Shown here: in pieces, positions 27,027 to 37,200 of the stretch | How positions within the stretch are numbered: the stretch's first letter is position 1 | Layout of the letters: the number at the start of each line of letters is the position of its first letter | Assembly (NCBI GenBank): GCA_022448165.1 | Contig: JAKVAS010000002.1 | Location: 1-47,510, forward strand | Direction: 5' to 3' | Source: Crocinitomicaceae bacterium | Lineage (GTDB): Bacteria > Bacteroidota > Bacteroidia > Flavobacteriales_D > Crocinitomicaceae | Length of the DNA: 47,510 bases | The notes under the pieces: generated by a model | What the model saw: only the letters and a program-made list of their open reading frames with translations | What the model was told of the DNA's origin: nothing | The model's database searches: none | Program-made: the position numbers and the translations under genes

Positions 27027-27626
27027 TTATTTACTATCGCCTTTCAGCTTCTTTAATGCTTCCCATCTAGGGTCAACGTAATCATTCTCTTCCTCGCTCT
27101 CCTCATCTTCGTTATCTTCATCATCCCAGTCTTCATCTTCTACGTCTTCATCCCCAATTGGTTCTGAATTTATTGTGTATTCATTCAAAAGATCCAACAT
27201 TTCTTCGTTGCAATCACCTTTTTCATGCATTGTTCTTGAAGGAAGAGAAACCGAAATAAACTCAAGAATTGACTGTTTGATGTTAATTTCAAACTCTTCC
27301 GGAAACACAACAATTAGCGTTTCATCATCCGTGTCTTCATTATCGAACTTATAGATCAATCTATACTCTCCTTCGATTTGAACATCGATAGGATCTGTAC
27401 ATCGATCACATGTTGTTCCAACAACCCCTTCCAATTGATAGTTACCTATCATCATTGTTTCCTTCTTCTCAAGTGAAAAGTGAACTTTCACATTTCCCTT
27501 TTGAACAATTGAATACTCAATATTTTCAAAGAACCTGTCAGTGATTTCAAACTCAAAATCGTGAATCCCTAGCTTTAAACCAACAAACGGAATCTGATAT
27601 TCTTTGTCTGACATATCCTCTGACAT
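27027..27626 (-). CDS. YceD/DUF177 family protein
   Basis: This 199-aa protein has the DUF177 cysteine pattern: TTCDRCTDPI near residues 67-74 and a later GDCNEEMLDLL. A very acidic Asp/Glu run occupies about residues 160-190. The family is linked in E. coli to 23S rRNA accumulation and is almost always encoded just before rpmF, as here. A promoter element 34 bases upstream suggests it heads the operon through accC. Confidence 0.88.
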   Translation of the reverse strand: MSEDMSDKEYQIPFVGLKLGIHDFEFEITDRFFENIEYSIVQKGNVKVHFSLEKKETMMIGNYQLEGVVGTTCDRCTDPIDVQIEGEYRLIYKFDNEDTDDETLIVVFPEEFEINIKQSILEFISVSLPSRTMHEKGDCNEEMLDLLNEYTINSEPIGDEDVEDEDWDDEDNEDEESEEENDYVDPRWEALKKLKGDSK

Positions 27627-27660
27627 TTTTTATTACACCATACCTCACGGTAGAGGGCGG

Positions 27661-27668
27661 CAAAGTTA
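27661..27668 (-). promoter_or_regulatory. Candidate -7 promoter element for the yceD-rpmF-plsX-fabH-accBC operon
   Basis: The minus strand reads TAACTTTG (TAnnTTTG), 34 bases before the ATG at 27626. No strong -33 TTG was found. Confidence 0.5.
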
Positions 27669-27708
27669 ACTAATTTAACTGAAAGATGTTGATATCTTTC
27701 GAGAAATT

Positions 27709-28833
27709 TTATTGTTCTCTTCTTTTTGCATCCCTATTTCTATTGTTTCCTCGTCTATCACGCTCTTTTGAAACCAATGGATTTGCTTTAATTTCCTTTT
27801 CATCCACATGGTTTCTATGCACATCAATCGCAAGGTAAATCGCGTTTCTCATAGAATCTCCTGATGCCAAATTTTTACCTACAATATCAAATGCAGTTCC
27901 ATGATCAGGAGATGTTCTAACAATCGGCAAACCAGCTGTAAAATTCACCCCCTCATCAAACGCGAGTGCTTTAAACGCCGCCAACCCTTGATCGTGATAC
28001 ATTGCCAAGACCCCATCATAATTTGCTTTGGCTGCGGAACCAAAAAAGCCATCTGCAGGAAAAGGGCCAAATGCAAATATTCCTTTATCCTTAACACGAG
28101 CAATTGCTGGAGAAATAATTTCTTTCTCTTCCATTCCCATTTTCCCGTTTTCTCCGGCATGGGGATTTAATCCAAAAACAGCAATTTTTGGTCGCTGAAT
28201 TCCAAAATCCTTTTTCAAGCTTGCATTAAATGATTCTATTTTACCTGCAACTTTGTCCGCTGTAATAGTCTCACACACTTCCTTAATTGGAATATGCGAC
28301 GTAACAAGCCCAACTCTCATTGTAGATGAAACCATAAGCATTAAAGCCTCATCTTCTCCTGCCAAATCTGCAAGATACTCTGTATGTCCAGGGAATTTAA
28401 ATCCACTTTTACCCATCGCTTCTTTCGAAATCGGGGCAGTTACCAACACATCAATTTTACCAGCAGCAAGATCAGCTGTAGCTCTTTCCAATGATTCAAA
28501 AGCCCTTTTACCGCCTTCTTCTGTAGCTTCTCCTAGCTTTAATTTAACCTCATCGCTCCAAACATTAATGACATTTACTCTTCTCAGTTTTAAATCATCA
28601 ATAGATTTAGTTTCTTGATAATTAAATTGATTCATGTTGAGTCTCTTTCGATAAAACGAAAGGATCTTAGTTGAGCCATAGATAACCGGCGTGCAATCAA
28701 TCAATAGCCTCGAATCAGAAAGTGATTTCATAATCACCTCAGGACCTATTCCATTAACATCTCCCATGGAAATCCCCACCCTTACAACTTTACGCGTTGT
28801 AGTTTCTTTCTGTTGTTCTTTTCTTTTATCCAT
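27709..28833 (-). CDS. pdxA: 4-hydroxythreonine-4-phosphate dehydrogenase
   Basis: PdxA oxidises 4-phosphohydroxy-L-threonine in DXP-dependent pyridoxal phosphate synthesis. The core begins VRVGISMGDVNGIGPEV near residue 17. Metal-ligand histidines are visible in FPGHTEYLADLAG (His150) and GLNPHAGENGKMG. TAPISKEAM and MYHDQGLAAFK also match. The 374-aa length exceeds the roughly 330 aa of E. coli PdxA because of a Lys/Glu-rich N-terminal extension and an Arg-rich tail (ERDRRGNNRNRDAKRREQ). Its start overlaps the aminopeptidase stop by 8 bases. Confidence 0.95.
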   Translation of the reverse strand: MDKRKEQQKETTTRKVVRVGISMGDVNGIGPEVIMKSLSDSRLLIDCTPVIYGSTKILSFYRKRLNMNQFNYQETKSIDDLKLRRVNVINVWSDEVKLKLGEATEEGGKRAFESLERATADLAAGKIDVLVTAPISKEAMGKSGFKFPGHTEYLADLAGEDEALMLMVSSTMRVGLVTSHIPIKEVCETITADKVAGKIESFNASLKKDFGIQRPKIAVFGLNPHAGENGKMGMEEKEIISPAIARVKDKGIFAFGPFPADGFFGSAAKANYDGVLAMYHDQGLAAFKALAFDEGVNFTAGLPIVRTSPDHGTAFDIVGKNLASGDSMRNAIYLAIDVHRNHVDEKEIKANPLVSKERDRRGNNRNRDAKRREQ

Positions 28834-30223
28834 TTGGGTAATTTTTTAAGAAGTGATAGAGTAATCTAACCCCAACTCCTGTACCGCCCTTTGTGCGATA
28901 TGCATCAGCTGCACTAATATATGCCGGCCCTGCAAGATCAATATGTATATATGGCGAGTCCACAAAATGTTCTAAAAATTTTCCCGCCGTAATCATTCCG
29001 GCAGTTGGGCCACCTAAATTTTTCAAATCAGCGATTGGAGACTTCATCTCCTCCGCATATTCATCCCAAAACGGAAATCTTACTGTACGTTCATGTGCAT
29101 CATTCCCAGCTTTCTCTAGCGCCTCAAAATAATGATCTTCAGCGTTCCCCATTACAACAGAACCATGCGCCCCAATTGCTCTCACCGCTGCACCTGTTAA
29201 TGTTGCCGCATCGATGACCAATTCTGGATCAAATTTCTTTGAATACGATAATGCATCCGCCAATATCATTCTTCCCTCAGCATCAGTATTCAACACTTCA
29301 ACCGTTGTACCGTTAAACATCGTCACAACATCTCCTGGCGCATAAGCATTTAAACCAGGGCGATTATCTGTTGCTGGAATCAAAGCAATAAGATGTACTG
29401 GCAATTTTTGCAAAGCAGCCAAATAAATAGCTCCAGCCATACATGCAGCACCTCCCATATCACTTTTCATTAGGTCCATAGAATTAGGCGTAGGTTTTAA
29501 ACTCAATCCACCTGTATCATATACAACTCCCTTTCCAACTAATACAATAGGCTTTTCATTGACCGCATTTTCTCCTTTATACTCAACAATGGTGAAAGTT
29601 GGTTGATCAACCGACCCTTGATTTACAGCAAGTAGCCCTCCCATTTTAAGCGCTTCAATCTGCGCCTTTTCCAACACACTAACTTCTAATGAGGTATGCT
29701 TGGAAAGATTCTCAATTTCATGCGCTAATTGATCAGCATTCAAAAATGAAACAGGTTCATTCACCATATCTCTTGACCAAAAAACTGCAGAAACTACACT
29801 CTCAATTTCTTTAATTTTCTGTTCATCGACACCTCCATTCAAATGAATTGTTGTCAATTTATACTCCTTTTCCTCTTTGTCTTTAAAGTACTTTAAGAAT
29901 TGGTAACTTGACAAGCAAAATCCTTCTAAGAAATCGACAGTTACATCTCCATTACCAATTACAGCAAGATCTACAACATCTTTTGGTAAACTGCTACGAA
30001 GACTGGCTCCATGCTTACGCATCTTTTCAGCATTATCCTCCCACTTAACCAAAGTTGTTGATCCATCCAACTGCGCCAAGACAACAAAAGATTCTTTTCC
30101 TTCCAAGAACCTTACAAACAATTCGTTCTCTTCCGCATTTATACCATCAGGAGTCATCTCCGTATTTCCAATGATCACCTTGTGCTTAATTGCACCTAGA
30201 TCTTTATCTATATTAAATTTCAT
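28826..30223 (-). CDS. Leucyl aminopeptidase family protein (M17)
   Basis: This cytoplasmic, two-metal aminopeptidase is 465 aa from the preferred ATG at 30223. An ATG at 30253 adds ten residues that a promoter element at 30241-30248 would cover. The catalytic domain carries VGKGVVYDTGGLSLKP with metal-binding Lys231 and Asp236 and catalytic Lys243. The M17 signature NTDAEGRMILADAL lies at about residues 312-325. The N-terminal domain is poorly conserved, as usual. It is translationally coupled with pdxA. Confidence 0.94.
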   Translation of the reverse strand: MKFNIDKDLGAIKHKVIIGNTEMTPDGINAEENELFVRFLEGKESFVVLAQLDGSTTLVKWEDNAEKMRKHGASLRSSLPKDVVDLAVIGNGDVTVDFLEGFCLSSYQFLKYFKDKEEKEYKLTTIHLNGGVDEQKIKEIESVVSAVFWSRDMVNEPVSFLNADQLAHEIENLSKHTSLEVSVLEKAQIEALKMGGLLAVNQGSVDQPTFTIVEYKGENAVNEKPIVLVGKGVVYDTGGLSLKPTPNSMDLMKSDMGGAACMAGAIYLAALQKLPVHLIALIPATDNRPGLNAYAPGDVVTMFNGTTVEVLNTDAEGRMILADALSYSKKFDPELVIDAATLTGAAVRAIGAHGSVVMGNAEDHYFEALEKAGNDAHERTVRFPFWDEYAEEMKSPIADLKNLGGPTAGMITAGKFLEHFVDSPYIHIDLAGPAYISAADAYRTKGGTGVGVRLLYHFLKNYPNG

Positions 30224-30240
30224 GTTCCAAAGTTGTGTGA

Positions 30241-30248
30241 CAAAAGTA
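30241..30248 (-). promoter_or_regulatory. Candidate -7 promoter element for the aminopeptidase-pdxA operon
   Basis: The minus strand reads TACTTTTG (TAnnTTTG), 17 bases before the ATG at 30223. An inverted repeat (ATTTAC-TTAC-GTAAAT, 30252-30267) lies directly upstream, where an operator could overlap the promoter spacer. Confidence 0.5.
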
Positions 30249-30463
30249 ATCATTTACTTACGTAAATAAGGATTCAGTTATTTGACAAACAATTCTTCCA
30301 ACATAAAGCATTATCACTAACGTTTGTCATTTTTTTATCTTACTCCCTTCAGAATTTCTACTCAATAAAACAAGAAAATGAAAGCCAAGGATTTAACAAT
30401 AAGAAATTGATCTTAAACCCTCGACCCTTAAAAATCCTATGTATCCATCATCTTTGCAATAAT

Positions 30464-33400
30464 CTAAAAGTTTGGTGTTCCAGTTATTGCGAACTCAGAA
30501 TTCTTAAGCTCCTTAACTCGGTTCATATTAACATCGAAGAATTGCTTACTGATTGTTTTTCCCATCGCATAATTAATGATGGTAATATCCAATAAATTCT
30601 CTTGGTATTTTTGTTCTTTTTCCAAATTAGGAAGGTCAGGATTCATACAAATCTCACCCAAGTATTTCTTTTTAGACAAATCACCTTCAAGCCAACGACC
30701 ATTGCGTTTCCCCATTATGTATTGTCCCATCTTATTTAATTTGCCGAAAGGGTCATAATATTTCCAAAGTCCAACTGGAAGTCCATTTTTCATTTGTCCT
30801 TCTCCCTGAAGTGTCCCGTTATCGTAATAATTATACACATAACCGTTCATCCTACCCGTACTATCATTGTTCTCCCAAGTAGTATATAGCTGACGAATTT
30901 CGTAGTGATCAGTATGGGCACAATCATACTTCTCAAATTTTTCAATAATGTAAGCCGTGTACAATTTATTCCCTTGATCGTCATAATCACTTAGTGTTCC
31001 TTTCGCTTTAAACTTAATGGAATCATTGACCTTAATGATCGTATCAAAATAATTCGCCTCATACAGAAACTCTCCTTCATACCCGTAGAATTTCCATTCA
31101 CCTATTTTTTTATTATCATTTAATTTTCCTTCGCGAGCAACCGTATCGTTCGGATAATATTTTGTCATATGGTGTATAACATCAGACTTATTAATGAGTC
31201 GTGGACGTCCATAATATTTCGAGTTAAGTTCTTCATTTCTATATCCACGGCGTCTCATAACCCTGTCCAAACTTCTAGAAGAAGTTAAATCACGTGGGTT
31301 AAATTCAATTGAATCTTCCCAGTTGAACTTATACCGAATACTCAGTTCATTTTCTTCCCAAATCTTTTCTTCCACTGGTGAACCATACTTAAACTTCACA
31401 TAATGATATTTGAACCCAAGCGAATCATAAGCCTCATAATCCTCAATAGGCTTTCCATCTAAGAAGAACCCTCTTTTTGATACATTTCCATTCAAATGAT
31501 AGGATTTGGACTCTCCATTGAGCAACCCATGCTGGAAGTTTAAATCATACAATAATGTTGTATCTATATTATTCATTGTCAAATAAGTCTTGTAGTAACC
31601 ATCGAGTAATCCTTCCTGGAAATTGGCAATTGAATAAGACGTAGCTTGTTTAAAGAAAATTGGTCCATCAAGCAACCCTGCCTTATAGTTTAGTTCCGTT
31701 ATCACTCTTCCTAACCAATCATATTCGATTGCAGCACCATTCAAAACACCTTCTTTAAAATTAGCTACAGCTGCAAGGTAACGCACTCTTTTTTTAGGTA
31801 GTGTATCTGGAACTAATGCACCATAACGATAACCTCTTTTCTTTAGCTTATTTTCATATTTGTAGAATCTCAGCTCTCCTTCAATCTCTCCATTGACAAA
31901 ACTTGCTTCTGCTTTGACTTTCCCATAATTGTCATATAGTTTCCAAGAACCTTCTGGCTTACCATTCAAGATATATCCAATCGCTTTCGTATATGATTTT
32001 CCTGATATATTGAAATAATTTGCAATATCAGACCCAAACAAGTCTCTAATAATTGGAACCACCAATTCGTCATTTACCCCTTCTTTTAACGCGCTTCCGT
32101 AACGGCCATTCTTCAAGGTTTGTACGATTAATCCCTCACCCTTACCTCTGACTTTATACTTTTTGATTTTTCGTTCAATCTTGTTTCTAAACCCTTTTCC
32201 AGATCGAGACAAAGTCAATTTGAGTTTATTATTTCCGCCACTCAATTTGACAGCACGTTTTCCCCTAATAACAGTAAAATCGCCAGTGAAAACCTCCCCA
32301 TCCTTCATTAGGTTATAATCTCGCGTGACATTAAACAATCTATAGCTCTCCCTCACTAATGACTGCGGAATAGAATCATTTGTATAATCGTCTTTTAAAA
32401 CTCCTGAAGTTGTAGCCACAACCGCTAATCGACTCCCCATTCTTGCATATCGCTTTCCTATCCAACCCTGGAAATCTTCAGAAAACGTTTTTTTCATACA
32501 CAACGTGGTATCGCCACTTACAGAAAAAGTCGTTGTAACCAATTTTCTTTGTGCTGGGAAATATTCAGTTTTTAACCGTTCAGTAGTGTCATACATTGAC
32601 CAAGATTGATAAATTAATGTAGGCTCGGTTAGTTCGGTATATAAAGTATCCCAATTACTATACATAAAATACTCATTATACTTCGGCAGTTTCTTAAAAT
32701 AATAGTCTTGCTCTTTTAGTTCTGTTTTGTATCCATTAATGCTGACAAAATCGTGTTTCGTTTGATCTTTTGTATACCGAACAAACTTCCCTAGTGAATC
32801 ATAAATCAAGCCATTATACTCCTTTCCTTTAAAATCGTAAACCGTTCTAAGATATTGATTAGAATCACTATTAAATGTTATGACATCATGTGCAACACCA
32901 TTTGACCAAAAAATGGTGTCTTCAGAAACCAGTTCTCCATTCACAAACTCATATTTAAAAAACCGTTGACCATTTGGATAGTACCTTTCATATGTCCCCG
33001 TATATTTCATTCTAGCTCCTAGACTATCAATCCACTTCCAATGTGCCAGCGACTTTCCCATACGCTCATCACGAATGTATCTTGCCAAACCATTTCCAGA
33101 TGAATAATCTCCTTCATAATAACCACCTCGTATTTCTCGTGATTCAGGATTCACGATTAAGTGCGAACGCTCTAACTCTCCATCTAGATCTAATGATTCT
33201 TCCTCTTCAATTGGAATCGAATAGTAAGAATATGGAATACTCCTTAAACGAAATAAATGAGAATCAAAGTCAACAAATTCATACCCATCTCCTCCTAATC
33301 GAATTCTATTCGCAGAAGAACGGATAATCGGTTTTTTTGATAAAACGGTATCATTTATATCTGCATATTCATGATGATCCGTTAGTACGCCATTCGTAAA

Positions 33401-34261
33401 ATAATCCCAAGTGCCTGCAGCCTTACCATCAATATGATACCCTATAACACTATCAATTATTAATCCCTCAGTTCTTATATAAAGCCCGTGTTTTCTTCCA
33501 TTTTTAAATTGTGTAAACATATAAGATGTATCTCTATGATTTACATGTCCATACTTCTTTATACTTCTCACTTGGAACTTTGAAAGAGCACGATTGTACT
33601 TAGCGTATTTGTAGCATATTGCGTCTCCGTGAATTATCCCACCCACATACGAAGCCTTCTTCATTGTATCGCCCTGCACGTTGAACCAACAAGCATCTCC
33701 TTCAATCACATTATCTTTTATCGTGAAAACACCTGCAATTCTTTTTGTCTGCGGTAAAACTTTCCCATTCTCACCAATTAGAGGAAAATCTTCAAACAAT
33801 TGTACATACTCTCCATCAGGAATTGGGTCAAAAGGAGGCATTATATCTTTATCGAGTTGGTAAGAAACATTCAGAAGTATTGTTGGATCCTTTCTTACCT
33901 TTCGTTTGAACCTAAACCTAAATGGTTTATTAAGGTAATAATTTGAACGAACACCTTTCCATTTATTCTTTAAACGATTATCTAATCTCTTCTTCGCCGC
34001 TTTAGATTTTGCCATTTGAAACTTCTCTCGGTTAAATCCGCGATTTCCCACAAACTCATTAAAATAGTTATTGTAGTCCGAAAAAAATTCTTTATCATTT
34101 ACTGTAATCCAATATTCTTTTTGAATATTCACTTCTATCCGAGAGGGATATACAAAAAAGGGTTTTCCATCAATTATTAGCGTATCAATTTCTTGACTAT
34201 ACGCATTCATCGACACAAAACTCATAAGCACAATGGTTGCTAATAACTTCACAGTATTCAT
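30464..34261 (-). CDS. Giant exported YwqK/MORN-like repeat protein, 1265 aa
   Basis: The protein starts with a Sec signal (MNTVKLLATIVLMSFVSMNA, cleavage near AYS). A basic, aromatic-rich N-terminal region follows. It then has an IPDGEYVQLFEDF segment and many repeats of the type G-x-W-x-x-Y-x-x-x-G, such as NGKPEGSWKLYDNYGKVKAE, NGLPVGLWKYYDPFGKLN and GKRNGRWLEGDLS. These resemble YwqK/MORN repeats, which form extended beta-hairpin stacks. Near the C-terminus is a Cys-x-His-x-Asp-His motif. No transmembrane helix or type IX sorting domain was seen at the end. It is a full-length paralogue of the next gene, 37 bases upstream, and is probably the last gene of a three-gene operon. Function is unknown; I would not use the antitoxin name sometimes attached to YwqK repeats. 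Confidence 0.85.
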   Translation of the reverse strand: MNTVKLLATIVLMSFVSMNAYSQEIDTLIIDGKPFFVYPSRIEVNIQKEYWITVNDKEFFSDYNNYFNEFVGNRGFNREKFQMAKSKAAKKRLDNRLKNKWKGVRSNYYLNKPFRFRFKRKVRKDPTILLNVSYQLDKDIMPPFDPIPDGEYVQLFEDFPLIGENGKVLPQTKRIAGVFTIKDNVIEGDACWFNVQGDTMKKASYVGGIIHGDAICYKYAKYNRALSKFQVRSIKKYGHVNHRDTSYMFTQFKNGRKHGLYIRTEGLIIDSVIGYHIDGKAAGTWDYFTNGVLTDHHEYADINDTVLSKKPIIRSSANRIRLGGDGYEFVDFDSHLFRLRSIPYSYYSIPIEEEESLDLDGELERSHLIVNPESREIRGGYYEGDYSSGNGLARYIRDERMGKSLAHWKWIDSLGARMKYTGTYERYYPNGQRFFKYEFVNGELVSEDTIFWSNGVAHDVITFNSDSNQYLRTVYDFKGKEYNGLIYDSLGKFVRYTKDQTKHDFVSINGYKTELKEQDYYFKKLPKYNEYFMYSNWDTLYTELTEPTLIYQSWSMYDTTERLKTEYFPAQRKLVTTTFSVSGDTTLCMKKTFSEDFQGWIGKRYARMGSRLAVVATTSGVLKDDYTNDSIPQSLVRESYRLFNVTRDYNLMKDGEVFTGDFTVIRGKRAVKLSGGNNKLKLTLSRSGKGFRNKIERKIKKYKVRGKGEGLIVQTLKNGRYGSALKEGVNDELVVPIIRDLFGSDIANYFNISGKSYTKAIGYILNGKPEGSWKLYDNYGKVKAEASFVNGEIEGELRFYKYENKLKKRGYRYGALVPDTLPKKRVRYLAAVANFKEGVLNGAAIEYDWLGRVITELNYKAGLLDGPIFFKQATSYSIANFQEGLLDGYYKTYLTMNNIDTTLLYDLNFQHGLLNGESKSYHLNGNVSKRGFFLDGKPIEDYEAYDSLGFKYHYVKFKYGSPVEEKIWEENELSIRYKFNWEDSIEFNPRDLTSSRSLDRVMRRRGYRNEELNSKYYGRPRLINKSDVIHHMTKYYPNDTVAREGKLNDNKKIGEWKFYGYEGEFLYEANYFDTIIKVNDSIKFKAKGTLSDYDDQGNKLYTAYIIEKFEKYDCAHTDHYEIRQLYTTWENNDSTGRMNGYVYNYYDNGTLQGEGQMKNGLPVGLWKYYDPFGKLNKMGQYIMGKRNGRWLEGDLSKKKYLGEICMNPDLPNLEKEQKYQENLLDITIINYAMGKTISKQFFDVNMNRVKELKNSEFAITGTPNF

Positions 34262-34298
34262 AGTAAGCGGTTGTTTTTAAGTAGTTTAGTTTATTGAT

Positions 34299-37200
34299 TT
34301 ATTCCATCCCCTCGACCTCCTCAACAGATTCTTCTATCTCTATAAATTGATTCATATCTACATCATAGAATTGCCTATTAAGAACCTTTCCAAGTCTATA
34401 GTTAATCACTTCAATATCCAATAGATTCTCTCTATACTTTATTTCATCTTCAATGTCCGGCATATTTGGATTTAAACAAATATCTCCCAGATATTTTGTT
34501 TTAGACAGATCTCCTGAAAGCCATCGCCCATTTCTTTTCCCTAATGTGTATACACCATACTTATTAAGCTTTCCATTCGGATCATAGAATCTCCACTCCC
34601 CTGTTGGCAATCCATCTTTCATCAATCCATCGCTTTGAATAGACCCATTATCATAATAATTATACACATGACCGTTCATTCGGTTCAAACTATCTTCTGC
34701 CTGCCAAATTGTTTTTAATTGGCGCACCTCATAATGATCACTGTGAGAACAGTCATACCTCTCAGATTTTTCAATGATATAACTTTCATAAACAACCTCT
34801 CCATTGGAATCAAACTCCGAGTAAATTCCTTTTGATTTAAATCGAATAGAATCATTAATAATCAATAATGTATCGAAATAATTTGCTTCATATAATTTCT
34901 CCCCATTATAACTAAAGTACTCCCAACATCCGGCTTTTTTGCCCTTTTCTATTTTACCATCTCTTGCTACAGTATCATTTGGATAGTACTTTGTCAATTG
35001 ATAATCAATTCCAGATTTATTCACAATGCTCGGTCTTCCATAATACGGATCATATAGACCTTTACCAAGTCCAGAATCATACAACATTGACTCTAGCGAC
35101 TCAGAGTTCGTGATATCGATAGGAACAAATCGAATAGAATCCTGCCAGTCGAATAAATAACGTACACTTAGTTGATTCTCTTCCCAAATTTTCTCTTCAA
35201 CTGGGAATGAGTATTTAAACTTAACATAGTGATATTTAAAGCCTAAGGAATCATAGCCATTATAGTCATCAATTGGTTGCCCTGATAAAAAGAATCCCTT
35301 TTTAGAAATATTACCATTTGTATGATACGATTTCGACTCGCCTTGGAGTAATCCTTCTTGGAAATTAAGATCATATACCAAAATTGAATCTTTTCCAGGA
35401 AGAGTTAAGTACGTTTTAAGATACCCATCCAACTCTCCATACTCATAATTAGATTTTGATGTAGCCATTCTATTACGTTCCATGCTCGGGCCACTTCTGA
35501 AGCCGTCCTTATAGGTTGACTCACTCTTAACCTCTCCGAGCCAATTATAAACAATATCTTTCCCATCTCTTTTCCCATTAACAAAATCTACTGCATTTGA
35601 CATAAAATAGGTTCGTTTTTCGGGAACGGAATCTTGCATCATATCACCTTCATACATGTAATCATATTCAGAATATTTCGCTTTCATTTTATAGGAAAAC
35701 TGTTTTACCCGACCATTGACTTGACCATTTGTAAAAGGAACCTCGGTTACTATTTTTCCAAACTGGTCATATGATCTCCAAAACCCTTCTGGTTTTCCGT
35801 CAATCATTTTCCCTTCAATACGAACCACATACGCTTCAACATCTTTCTTTTTAATCTTTACTTTTAAATCTTTTGATTTTTCCCTATCCCATTCATATGT
35901 AAATCGATCTGCTTTTTCTATTTCAAAGAAGTTCCCTGTCAAACCTCCAAACACATTGTCAAAAACCTCTTTACCAAAATCTTGAGTATAATCTGTTGAA
36001 TTCAATTGTGAAAACTCTAATTCCAACTTTGTCTTTCCTTTCCTCTTGAATGCATCAAACTCCTTCTCCATTCTCTCTGGAGTAAGTCCGTTATGGTAGG
36101 GTAATTCGATAACCATGTCCTTACCTATTCCTGCCTTTTTTTTCGTGAAATCAATAGACAAATCACCGCTATATGGTTCTCCATTCCTCTTTAAGACATA
36201 ATCATATGTAATGTCGAATATTTCATACATTGTTCTGACATGATATTGAGGAATTGAATCTGCCTCTATGTTTTCTGACAGTGAAGCCGATCTAGTTGTT
36301 TCCAATTCCAATTCTCCAAAATGATCATGAACCTTTCCTGTCCAACTTTCAAAATCATGGCTAAACTCTCCATAATAATATGTGATTATTCCCCCATCCA
36401 TAGCATAAATATTTCCATCACGGATACGAGTTTTGGGATCATAAAAACCATCCCAAAGAATTGCAGAGTCCACTTTACTCCAAGAACGATAAAGCATTAC
36501 TTTTTCTGAAAGGTTCTCACTTCTCAAAGTATCATAAGAACTATAATACCAATAATCACCATAATCGTAATCTGGCACCATTAAGCCATCAATTTCTATT
36601 GAATCCTGTTCTTCTTCCTCATACATTTGATTTTTAAAGTCTCCTAAGGAGTCATAATAAATTGTTGTGTACAACTTACCGTCATAATCAAACACTTTAC
36701 GTTCATAATGACTAGAATCCGTATCAAACGTGATTGCATCATAAACCCGACCATTATCCCAATAAATAATTGGCTCCTCCTTTAATTTACCTCCTGGCAA
36801 TTCATACCTAAAAGCTAATTGTCCGTTTGGATAAAACGCTTCATAAACTCCTATATATTTCGGAATCGCACCAAGACTATCAATAGCCTTTCCTCTCTTT
36901 ATATTTTCATCAATGACCTTATCAAAAACGGAAGCTTGCAAGCTATGAAGTTGATTATACTGATACAAATCCTCTTCTAAATATTCGTATTCCCTTATCG
37001 CAACTTCCTCTTCCAAGTCTAAATTTTCTGGTTGATCGAATGCGATTGAATACAAAGATCCCGGAATTCGTAATAAATCATATTCTGGAAGAAAATTGAA
37101 TTTCTCAGGATCATTGCTCCATGTATTTACCATTCCGTCTCTAATCCATATTGGCTTAACAATAAGACTATCGTCAGTATTTAAGAAATAATGTTCAGTA

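Noticed and set aside
27681-27700. Hairpin GAAAGAT-N6-ATCTTTC after pdxA as a terminator.
   Set aside because: The stem is only 7 bp with few G-C pairs and no T run follows on the minus strand, so I did not list it.
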